Source: Sulfurimonas aquatica (GTDB lineage: Bacteria; Campylobacterota; Campylobacteria; Campylobacterales; Sulfurimonadaceae). From it: a stretch of DNA of 64,000 nt. Location of the stretch: contig NZ_CP046072.1 in the NCBI RefSeq assembly GCF_017357825.1, positions 1,178,001 to 1,242,000 of the forward strand. The letters run 5' to 3'. Every line of letters starts with the position of its first letter. The first letter of the stretch is position 1. Under the pieces are notes generated by a model. The model was not told the origin of the DNA, ran no database searches, and saw only the letters and a program-made list of their open reading frames with translations. Position numbers and translations under genes: made by a program. Shown in pieces: positions 1-6,618 of this stretch.

Positions 1-133
1 GAGAGTTCGTACCTAAACAAGCAGACGTTAAAAAGACTGGAGAAAGTCCAACCTTGCCTGCTATGTCTTCCCAGCTAAGACCTTTTGATTTCTTAGCTAA
101 AATTATCTCTTCCGTCATTTCAATTTTTGTCAT
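1..133 (-). CDS. cynS: Cyanase (cyanate hydratase), N-terminal part, cut by window edge
   Basis: Cyanase converts cyanate and bicarbonate to CO2 and carbamate, which decays to ammonia and CO2. Only the first 44 residues are inside the window. The reading frame runs from the ATG at 133 down to base 1 without a stop. It contains AKKSKGLSWEDIAGKVGLSP followed by VFLTSACLG, which matches the N-terminal helical, lambda-repressor-like domain of cyanases (E. coli CynS has [20 protein letters not shown] at the same place). The catalytic Arg/Glu/Ser residues lie in the C-terminal domain outside the window. A clear ribosome site (AAGGA) lies 8 bases before the ATG. The gene sits 31 bp behind the FNT channel gene, same strand, so the two are probably cotranscribed. 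Identification is by recognition of this short stretch. Confidence 0.85.
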   Translation of the reverse strand, partial: MTKIEMTEEIILAKKSKGLSWEDIAGKVGLSPVFLTSACLGTNS

Positions 134-164
134 CTTAATTATCCTTTATTTTTTTGCTTAACGA

Positions 165-992
165 TTAACCTAAGTTTCTTTTTGGGCTCTCTTTAACATG
201 TGTAAAGTAAAGAGTTAAACCAGTAAACAGTAGACCACCAACTAAGTTACCCATAGCAACTGGAACTTCATTCCATAAAAGGTAGTCAAGAATTGTAAAG
301 TCACCACCCATGATTAAAGAGAATGGGAATAAAAACATGTTAACGATTGAGTGTTCAAAACCCATAAAGAAGAACAGCATAATTGGCATCCACATTGCAA
401 TCGCTTTACCACTTACTGTAGTAGAAACCATAGCACCAACAACACCCATAGCAACCATCCAGTTACATAACATACCACGAATAAATACCGTTATCCATCC
501 TGTAACACCATGTGCTTGGTAACCTAAAGTACGAGCTTCACCAATACCAGCAACCTTTGTAGCTATTTTTCCACCAAAACCAGCTATATTTGGATCAAAA
601 GTACCATAAGTGAAAATGAAAGCCATCAAAAATGCAACAGTAAGTGCACCACCTAAGTTACCTAAAGCAACAAGACCCCAGTTACGTAGTATTTGAGGGA
701 TAGTAACGCCTGGGCGTTTATCTAGCCAAGCTAATGGAACTAACATGAAAACACCAGTTAATAGATCAAACTTCATTAAGTAAAGCATTATAAACCCAAC
801 AGGGAATAATACTGAAGCTAATATAAATGAGCCTGATTTCATTGCTACAGTAATAGCAAAAACAGCTGCAAGCGCTAGAATCGCTCCTGCCATGAAAGCT
901 CTTATTAGTGTGTCACTTGTGGACATATAAACCTTAGACTCACCGGAGTCAACCATTTTTGTAACGAATTCAGTTGGTACTATATACGACAT
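165..992 (-). CDS. Formate/nitrite transporter (FNT) family anion channel, possibly for cyanate
   Basis: Inner-membrane pentameric channel family that moves small monovalent anions (formate, nitrite, hydrosulfide, lactate). The 275-residue protein has about six membrane segments. Family landmarks are present: FDLLTG at 75-80 (first re-entrant loop), GMLCNWMVA at 173-181, and GFEHSIVNMF at 211-220 with the central pore histidine H214. The ATG at 992 is preceded by AAGGAAT. The adjacent downstream gene is cyanase, with a 31-bp gap. Family membership is secure, but the substrate cannot be read from sequence. The cyanase neighbour makes cyanate (a small linear anion like nitrite) a reasonable inferred substrate; formate, nitrite or ammonium/nitrite export remain alternatives. 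Confidence 0.9.
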   Translation of the reverse strand: MSYIVPTEFVTKMVDSGESKVYMSTSDTLIRAFMAGAILALAAVFAITVAMKSGSFILASVLFPVGFIMLYLMKFDLLTGVFMLVPLAWLDKRPGVTIPQILRNWGLVALGNLGGALTVAFLMAFIFTYGTFDPNIAGFGGKIATKVAGIGEARTLGYQAHGVTGWITVFIRGMLCNWMVAMGVVGAMVSTTVSGKAIAMWMPIMLFFFMGFEHSIVNMFLFPFSLIMGGDFTILDYLLWNEVPVAMGNLVGGLLFTGLTLYFTHVKESPKRNLG

Positions 993-1195
993 TTTAATTC
1001 CTTAATTTTTTTACAATCTAATTGTATTAGTAAAAGTATACATTCTAGTGATATAAAAATGTGATATAGATTGTATGATTTTTATACAAGAAAAGCTTAA
1101 TTTTACATTAATTAATAAATGGGATTTAATAATATTATATGTAAAATGATTGATATGTGAAAATATAGAAATGGAAAAAGTGAAGTATATAAAAA

Positions 1196-1243
1196 TAGAC
1201 TTTTTACTCAAAAAAACTAAATTGAGTGTGTGTAAAAAGTCTA
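1196..1243 (-). terminator. Intrinsic terminator after the ankyrin gene
   Basis: A perfect 12-bp inverted repeat (TAGACTTTTTAC at 1196-1207 with its complement at 1232-1243) encloses a second pair of arms (ACTCAA/TTGAGT). Read on the minus strand it ends in a T-rich run (TATTTTTATA), just past the ankyrin gene stop at 1277. It separates that gene from the FNT/cynS pair. The rest of the 284-bp gap 993-1276 is AT-rich and must hold the FNT promoter; no gene is supported there. Confidence 0.6.
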
Positions 1244-1276
1244 ATTTATCAGAGGGTTAAATATTCAATGATTATA

Positions 1277-1711
1277 TTATGAAAGTACCTCATACATAGA
1301 AGTTCTTCCAAATTTTTGGGCTAGCATAGGAGCTGTAGCACCTCTTAAGTTTGCTATTGACTTGTCGGCACCTTTTTCTACAAGAAGCTTGCATAACTCT
1401 GGCATATCATCCATAATAGACTCCATTAGAGGAGTCCAGCCAACACCATCGAGTATGTTTATATCTGCACCTTTATCTAGTAAAAGTTGCACCATCTCTC
1501 TACGGTCTCTTCTAATGGTTATATGTAGCAGTGACCATCCATAATTATTTTGAATATTAAGATCTTCTAATTCATTAACAATAGATGTAAAAAGTCCAAT
1601 GTCATTTTTATATACTACTTTTTCTATAGCTTCAAATATATCTTTGAAGTCCTCGCCATAAGAGTTGATCTTACCTTGTGTTTCTTGTGATAAAGAATTG
1701 ATTGTTTGCAT
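1277..1711 (-). CDS. Ankyrin-repeat protein
   Basis: 144 residues with no signal peptide, so probably cytoplasmic. From about residue 55 on there are three ankyrin repeats, visible as GWSLLHITIRRDRREMVQLL, then DKGADINILDGVGWTPLM, then EKGADKSIANLRGATAPMLA. The first 50 residues are a helical lead-in without repeats. Ankyrin proteins act as protein-binding scaffolds; the partner is unknown. It is a single gene: a terminator hairpin follows and the next gene upstream is divergent. The ATG at 1711 has GAAGGAAA a few bases ahead. The repeat call is firm; no specific role can be given. Confidence 0.85.
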   Translation of the reverse strand: MQTINSLSQETQGKINSYGEDFKDIFEAIEKVVYKNDIGLFTSIVNELEDLNIQNNYGWSLLHITIRRDRREMVQLLLDKGADINILDGVGWTPLMESIMDDMPELCKLLVEKGADKSIANLRGATAPMLAQKFGRTSMYEVLS

Positions 1712-1805
1712 ATTGTTTCCTTCTCATATTATTATACTAAAGTATAGCTCTTTAAGTTTAATAAACAGAAACTTCCTCTTAACATATAATTAACATTTAA
1801 TTATA

Positions 1806-1811
1806 TATAAT
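1806..1811 (+). promoter_or_regulatory. Predicted -10 box for the Spy/CpxP-like gene
   Basis: A consensus TATAAT lies 29 bases ahead of the start codon at 1841, in a very AT-rich stretch. An AAAGGA ribosome site follows at 1828-1833. A TTAACA at 1780-1785 is a weak candidate -35 with over-long spacing, which is common in Campylobacterota, where the -35 is poorly conserved. Confidence 0.45.
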
Positions 1812-1840
1812 ATTCGTATACAATATAAAAGGACAGAAGA

Positions 1841-2305
1841 ATGAAAAAAATACTAATAGTAGCAGCAGTTTTCTTAATGACACAATTGAGTGTTTCGGCA
1901 AATATGATGCAAAACATGCGTCATGCGAATCCTTTACCGAATTTAGTGAGTTTGAGTCTTAATAATGCCTCGACTTTAAAGTTGAGTGAAGCGCAGATAA
2001 AAGATTTGAAGACATGGTCAAGAGATAATAAGCCAAACATGATCAAGTTGATACAACTAGTGATAAGTGAAGAAAAAGCACTTATGATGGAAGCTCTCAC
2101 TACTGACAAAGATGTAATCAAAAAAGCTGAAACTATGCTAGATGCACGTAGAGAGATAATAAAAATCAAAACTCTTTGTAGAGAAAATTTACGAAAAATC
2201 TTAACAAAAGATCAGTATGCTCAAGTAATCGCGATGTTTATTGAGAATAGAAAAGGCAATAAAGGTCAAAAGGGAATGAAAGGTATGCAAAAAGGTATGA
2301 GGTAG
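1841..2305 (+). CDS. Spy/CpxP-like periplasmic protein (LTXXQ-type)
   Basis: 154 residues with a clear signal peptide (MKKILIVAAVFLMTQLSVSA, cleavage likely after residue 20). The mature part is helical, with LKLSEAQIKDLKTW near residue 48 and ILTKDQYAQVIAMF near residue 125. These are the two LTxxQ-like motifs of the Spy/CpxP/ZraP family of ATP-independent periplasmic chaperones and metal-stress sensors. The tail is basic and rich in Gly, Lys and Met (KGQKGMKGMQKGM), unusual for the family and possibly metal- or nucleic-acid-binding. No two-component partner is adjacent. It converges on the FabL-like gene with 11 bp between stops. Family call is good; function is inferred. Confidence 0.75.
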   Translation: MKKILIVAAVFLMTQLSVSANMMQNMRHANPLPNLVSLSLNNASTLKLSEAQIKDLKTWSRDNKPNMIKLIQLVISEEKALMMEALTTDKDVIKKAETMLDARREIIKIKTLCRENLRKILTKDQYAQVIAMFIENRKGNKGQKGMKGMQKGMR

Positions 2306-2316
2306 TTTATCTACCT

Positions 2317-3099
2317 CTACTGAAAAGATGTACCACCATCGATGACTATAGCTTGACCAGTTAACCAAGAAGCTGCGTCAGAACAAAGGAATGAACAAGC
2401 ACCTGTTAAGTCAGTTGCATCACCCATACGGCTTAGTGGAGAGCGTTTAACAACTTCCGCTTTTACCTCTTCATAATTAGGGAAAGCTTTAAGTGCATCT
2501 GTATCTATTGGGCCACCGCTTACTGCGTTTACTCTAATGTTTTTCTCACCAAGCTCAGCCGCAGCATAACGAACCATAGTCTCAACTGCCGCCTTGTTTG
2601 TACCATGACCTGAATAGTTTGGAGTGTATACAAGGTTACCAGTAGAACTCATAGAGATGATAGAACCACCACCAACTTTCTCCATTCTCTTAGCTGCTTC
2701 TTGCGCACCAACAACAAATGCTTCAACAGTTGCAGTATAAATGTTCCCAAGACCTTTTGGCTTAAGTCTCATGAATGGAGCAAATCCACCAACAACAGCA
2801 CGACCAGAGATAATAGCGTTTGATATGAAAAAATCTAATCTATCAAAATCTTCATCAAACTCTTTATAAACATCTTTATAAGTTAATGGCTCTAAAATAT
2901 CTAGTTTATAAGCACGAGATTTAACACCATATTTAGCTTCGATATCAGCAATGATTTCATTTGCCGTATCTGCACTTGAAGCATAAGTAAACGCTACATC
3001 ACACCCTTTTGATGCAAATTCGTAAACTATTGCTTTACCAATACCACGAGTTCCACCAGATATAAATAGTGTCTTTCCAGTCATAGTTTTTTCGCTCAT
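2317..3099 (-). CDS. SDR-family oxidoreductase, FabL-like enoyl-ACP reductase
   Basis: 260-residue Rossmann-fold short-chain dehydrogenase. The NAD(P) loop GGTRGIG is at 15-21. The active-site tyrosine Y162 and lysine K169 are separated by six residues (Y-x6-K), the spacing of enoyl-ACP reductases (FabI/FabL), not the Y-x3-K of ordinary SDRs. The stretch VNAVSGGPIDTDALKAFPN at 190-208 closely resembles Bacillus FabL. Enoyl-ACP reductase would catalyse the last step of fatty-acid elongation. It follows dapA after only 2 bp, so the two are cotranscribed. Annotation pipelines often call this family a generic SDR or 7-alpha-hydroxysteroid dehydrogenase. Substrate remains unproven because Campylobacterota usually also carry FabI. 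Confidence 0.8.
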   Translation of the reverse strand: MSEKTMTGKTLFISGGTRGIGKAIVYEFASKGCDVAFTYASSADTANEIIADIEAKYGVKSRAYKLDILEPLTYKDVYKEFDEDFDRLDFFISNAIISGRAVVGGFAPFMRLKPKGLGNIYTATVEAFVVGAQEAAKRMEKVGGGSIISMSSTGNLVYTPNYSGHGTNKAAVETMVRYAAAELGEKNIRVNAVSGGPIDTDALKAFPNYEEVKAEVVKRSPLSRMGDATDLTGACSFLCSDAASWLTGQAIVIDGGTSFQ

Positions 3100-3101
3100 T
3101 C

Positions 3102-3995
3102 TTATAATCCTTTTATCTCGTAATTTTTCATTACTTGTTCAATTTTTTTCATATTTTCTACACTTGGAGCAAGAAGAGGAAGTCTATACTCTAGAGTGTC
3201 TATAAGTCCAGCTATATACATTGCCGCTTTGATAGGAATAGGGTTGGCCTCACAAAACATTACAGAGTTTAGTGGATAGAGTTTGTCATTGATAGCTTTT
3301 GCCGCAGTAAAATTACCAGCAAGAGTTAGTCTTACTATCTCTGATTTTAAGTCAGGCATTAAGTTTGATGTTACGGAAGTGATTCCAGCTCCACCATTTG
3401 CAAGCATAGGAAAGTCAATAGCGTCATCCCCAGAAAATACTTTAAGGTCAGGTCTAGCAGATAGAAGTGCAATAGCACGCTCTAGTGAACCCGTAGCCTC
3501 TTTGATACCGTAAATATTTGGTATATCATCAAAAAGTCTGATAACTGTCTCGGCTTCTATGTCAACTACAGTACGTCCTGGAACATTGTAAAGCATAAAA
3601 GGAAGATCAGGAACTGACTCGGCAATAGCCTTATAGTGCTGATATAATCCTTCTTGTGAAGGTTTAACATAGTAAGGTGCAACTGAAAATATAGCATCGA
3701 CTCCACACTCTTGCGCATTTTTTGCAGCAAGAATTGCTTCTGAAGTAGAGTTACTTCCAGCGCCTGCAAGTACTTTTGTAGTAGTGCCTTTACAAACTTC
3801 AACTGCAATTTCCATACATCTTCTGTCTTCATCAGATGATAAAGTTGCACTCTCACCAGTTGTTCCAACTGGGCATACAGCATCCATGCCATTGTTTATT
3901 TGGCGTTTAATCAAAGCGGCATATGACTGCTCATCTAGTTTTCCATTTTTAAAAGGAGTTATTAGAGCTGTTGAAGAACCTGTTACTATATTCAT
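3102..3995 (-). CDS. dapA: 4-hydroxy-tetrahydrodipicolinate synthase
   Basis: Condenses pyruvate with aspartate semialdehyde in the cytosol, the first committed step to lysine and meso-diaminopimelate for peptidoglycan. The 297-residue TIM barrel has the usual family length. GTTGES is at 44-49. The catalytic tyrosine Y136 is in LYNVPGRT, and the Schiff-base lysine K165 is in YGIKEATG. It starts at the ATG at 3995 behind GAGGAAA. It is separated from the upstream M16 peptidase by 196 bp containing hairpins, so it probably has its own promoter and is cotranscribed with the FabL-like reductase 2 bp downstream. Confidence 0.97.
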   Translation of the reverse strand: MNIVTGSSTALITPFKNGKLDEQSYAALIKRQINNGMDAVCPVGTTGESATLSSDEDRRCMEIAVEVCKGTTTKVLAGAGSNSTSEAILAAKNAQECGVDAIFSVAPYYVKPSQEGLYQHYKAIAESVPDLPFMLYNVPGRTVVDIEAETVIRLFDDIPNIYGIKEATGSLERAIALLSARPDLKVFSGDDAIDFPMLANGGAGITSVTSNLMPDLKSEIVRLTLAGNFTAAKAINDKLYPLNSVMFCEANPIPIKAAMYIAGLIDTLEYRLPLLAPSVENMKKIEQVMKNYEIKGL

Positions 3996-4072
3996 TATAA
4001 TTTTCCTCTATATTAATAATGGGCAATTATAGCTAAATATATTTAAAGTTACTTATTTTGAGGTGAAAAAAA

Positions 4073-4175
4073 CTCTCTTTTTAAGAGCCTTTTGAAGTTT
4101 TTACAGAGCTGGGGATACTCTGTAGAATGACTCTAAAATTGTCTTTTAAGTATATTTTTTTATATACTCAAAAGA
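4073..4175 (-). terminator. Hairpins after the M16 peptidase gene, probable terminator
   Basis: In the 196-bp gap between the M16 gene and dapA there are two hairpins. At 4142-4175, TCTTTT-A-AGTATAT pairs with ATATACT-C-AAAAGA (13 of 14 pairs) but has no T run after it. At 4075-4087, a short CTCTT/AAGAG stem is followed, on the minus strand, by a run of seven T. The second looks like a weak intrinsic terminator. The dapA promoter must also lie in this gap. Confidence 0.4.
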
Positions 4176-4191
4176 TGAAGACACTCTTTAG

Positions 4192-5493
4192 TTATTTCTT
4201 TAAAATAAGAGTAGTGGACTTTTTAAAGTCAAAGTATTTATTTGCTACTTTTTGTACTTTTTTAGCAGTAACTTTTTGAATATCATCTTCATAAGTCATA
4301 AGTGGCGTTATATCACCACGCACTAGATAACTTCCATAAAGATTTGCAACTGAAGTTGAACTCTCTAAAGAGTAGATAAAGTCTGATTTTGTATTGATTT
4401 TCACTTTTTCAAGTTCAGCTTTTGTAACCTCTGTGTTTTTCATAAGTTCTATTTGCTTAATCAGCTCTTTTTCAACCTCTTCAGCTTTAACGCCAGGGTT
4501 ACACGTCGCCATAAATATAAAAAGAGCTGGATCTATATTTTCCATATTGTAAGCATAAACACTATTTACAAGATGTTTTTTATTTACAAGTTCTTTATAT
4601 AAACGCGAGCTTTTTCCAGAGTAGAGGATTTCTGAGATTACACTCAATGTTACTTGGTCTTTGTGCTTAAAGTCAGGAATATGAAAAGTAATAGCGAGCA
4701 TTTCAACTTCACTATCTTTATGAACTGTTACGCGTTTAGCACCATCTTGTTCTGGTTCAACAAATTTGAACTCAGGTATAGCAGCACTATTTTTTATCTT
4801 GCCAAAGGCTTTTTTAGCGCGTTTAAAGACGTCTCTAGGATCTACATCACCTGTTACCATTAAGATGGCATTACTTGGCTGGTAGTAAGTCTTATGGAAA
4901 TCTTGAATATCTTTTAACTCCCAAGTTCTTATATCATTCATAAAACCAATAGGAGTCCAGTGGTATGGATGGTAAAGGTAAGCATTGTTAAAGAGTCTAA
5001 AGTAAAGGTAACCAAGTGGAGAGTTATCTGTTCTCCAACGTCTCTCTTCAGTTACAACATCGCGTTCAGGTTGAAACTCTTCATCTTTAAGGTTAAGGTT
5101 TTGCATAAGTTCAGCATATAAATCTATAGATTTGTTAAGATTTTTTGTACTTGATTTTATATAGTAGTGAGTATAGTCAAAGCTAGTTGATGCATTGTTA
5201 ACTCCACCAACACTCTTTACCTCTTTGTCAAACTCTCCAGATTGAAGGTTCTTAGTTGATTTAAAATTCATATGTTCAAGCATATGTGCTATACCAGTTT
5301 TTCCCATTACTTCGTTACGACTTCCGACCTTATAAAAGATATCAGTAGAGATAACATTTGTATTGTTATGAAGTGGAATAACTACTATTTGTAGTCCATT
5401 TTTTAGAGTTTGAGTCTCGTATTTTGGTAGTGAAGATGCCATTAGTGTTCCTAAAGTTAGTATTAGTGTTAAAAATATTTTTGTTATTTTCAT
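4192..5493 (-). CDS. M16-family zinc peptidase (periplasmic)
   Basis: 433 residues with an N-terminal signal peptide (hydrophobic 4-19, cleavage near MASS). The inverted zinc motif HxxEH is H70-M-L-E73-H74, and a downstream acidic stretch near residue 148 (VVTEERRW) supplies the third zinc ligand. It is single-unit size with one N-terminal catalytic and one C-terminal M16 domain, like bacterial processing-peptidase (PqqL/YmxG type) proteins. Its start overlaps the pyrD stop by one base, so it is translationally coupled to pyrD. The order pyrD - M16 - dapA is a familiar Campylobacterales arrangement. The substrate is unknown. Confidence 0.9.
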   Translation of the reverse strand: MKITKIFLTLILTLGTLMASSLPKYETQTLKNGLQIVVIPLHNNTNVISTDIFYKVGSRNEVMGKTGIAHMLEHMNFKSTKNLQSGEFDKEVKSVGGVNNASTSFDYTHYYIKSSTKNLNKSIDLYAELMQNLNLKDEEFQPERDVVTEERRWRTDNSPLGYLYFRLFNNAYLYHPYHWTPIGFMNDIRTWELKDIQDFHKTYYQPSNAILMVTGDVDPRDVFKRAKKAFGKIKNSAAIPEFKFVEPEQDGAKRVTVHKDSEVEMLAITFHIPDFKHKDQVTLSVISEILYSGKSSRLYKELVNKKHLVNSVYAYNMENIDPALFIFMATCNPGVKAEEVEKELIKQIELMKNTEVTKAELEKVKINTKSDFIYSLESSTSVANLYGSYLVRGDITPLMTYEDDIQKVTAKKVQKVANKYFDFKKSTTLILKK

Positions 5494-6551
5494 TATTTTC
5501 TATCGATTCCGATTGCCTCAGTGATATTTGTGTATCCGTCCGCTTTTAGTAGTTCAACTAAACCTTTGTTTATGTTCATAATCATATCAGGACCATGAAA
5601 AACAAGACCGCTATATATCTGAACAAGTGAAGCTCCCGCTTTTATTCGCTTGTACGCTTCTTCTGCAGAATCTATACCGCCAACAGAAATTAGTGTAGTT
5701 TTACCATAAAGCTCTTTTGCTATAGCTTCAAAGATTTTAAAACTTTGCTTCTTTAAGACTGCGCCGCTGAGTCCACCTATCTCTTTAGGCTCTTTTACAA
5801 GTGAGTAGTCTATAGTGGTGTTTGTTGCGATGATACCATCAGCGCCTTTTTCTACCGCCATTTTTGTAAGTGTAACAGCGTCTTCTATCTCCATGTCAGG
5901 AGCGATTTTTAAAAGAATTGGCATTTTTGTAAGCACTTTGGCTTGTTTGAAAAGTTCACCAATAAACTCTTCATTTTGCAAGTCGCGAAGACCTGGAGTG
6001 TTTGGAGAAGATATGTTGATAACAAAGTAGTCACCAAGACCATCAAACGCTTTTATAAGATGTGTATAGTCGTTTATGGCATCTTTCTCAGCTGTTACTT
6101 TGTTTTTTCCTATATTTACACCTATTGGCGTTGAAAATGGAAATCTCTTTTTGAGTCTTTTGATGACTTTTAGGGCACCTTCATTGTTAAAGCCCATAGC
6201 ATTTTGAAGAGTCTCTTCTTCTATATGGCGAAACATTCTAGGTTTTGGGTTTCCATCTTGTGGCTTTGGCGTTACGGTGCCTATTTCAGTAAAACCAAAT
6301 CCAAGAGTTTGAATCCCTCTAATCATCGTAGCATTTTTATCAAATCCTGCACCAAGTCCTACTGGATTTAAAAAAGTACGACCAAAAAGCTCTTGGTTTA
6401 AAATCTCATCATTTATAAAGTGAGACTCTAAAAAAGAATTAAATGGAATCTGGCATATATTTGGAAGTCTTAGCACAGATGCAGCTAAGTGGTGGGCATT
6501 TTCTGGTTCTAGTTTAAAAAGGAGTGGTTTTATAGATTGATAGTTTATCAT
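5493..6551 (-). CDS. pyrD: Dihydroorotate dehydrogenase (quinone), class 2
   Basis: Oxidises dihydroorotate to orotate in pyrimidine synthesis, passing electrons to membrane quinone. The 352-residue length and the N-terminal amphipathic extension (about 40 residues before the FMN barrel) mark the class 2, membrane-associated enzyme. Visible signatures are NPVGLGAGFDKNA near 60-73, GFGFTEIGTVTPKPQ near 84, NISSPNTPGLR with the catalytic serine, and SVGGIDSAEEAYKRI near 290. The stop overlaps the next start by one base (M16 peptidase). Confidence 0.97.
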   Translation of the reverse strand: MINYQSIKPLLFKLEPENAHHLAASVLRLPNICQIPFNSFLESHFINDEILNQELFGRTFLNPVGLGAGFDKNATMIRGIQTLGFGFTEIGTVTPKPQDGNPKPRMFRHIEEETLQNAMGFNNEGALKVIKRLKKRFPFSTPIGVNIGKNKVTAEKDAINDYTHLIKAFDGLGDYFVINISSPNTPGLRDLQNEEFIGELFKQAKVLTKMPILLKIAPDMEIEDAVTLTKMAVEKGADGIIATNTTIDYSLVKEPKEIGGLSGAVLKKQSFKIFEAIAKELYGKTTLISVGGIDSAEEAYKRIKAGASLVQIYSGLVFHGPDMIMNINKGLVELLKADGYTNITEAIGIDRK

Positions 6552-6618
6552 TGTGTGATTATACCTACTAGTAAATTTGGAGAGATTGTACTAAAAATTT
6601 GCTAAGTAACTAATAAAA

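Noticed and set aside
310-522. Antisense open frame inside the FNT gene
   Set aside because: The FNT frame is a clear family member; the opposite-strand frame lacks any motif or ribosome site.
1011-1211. 66-residue open frame on the minus strand between the FNT and ankyrin genes
   Set aside because: It overlaps the terminator hairpin, has no ribosome site and its AT-rich composition explains the open frame.
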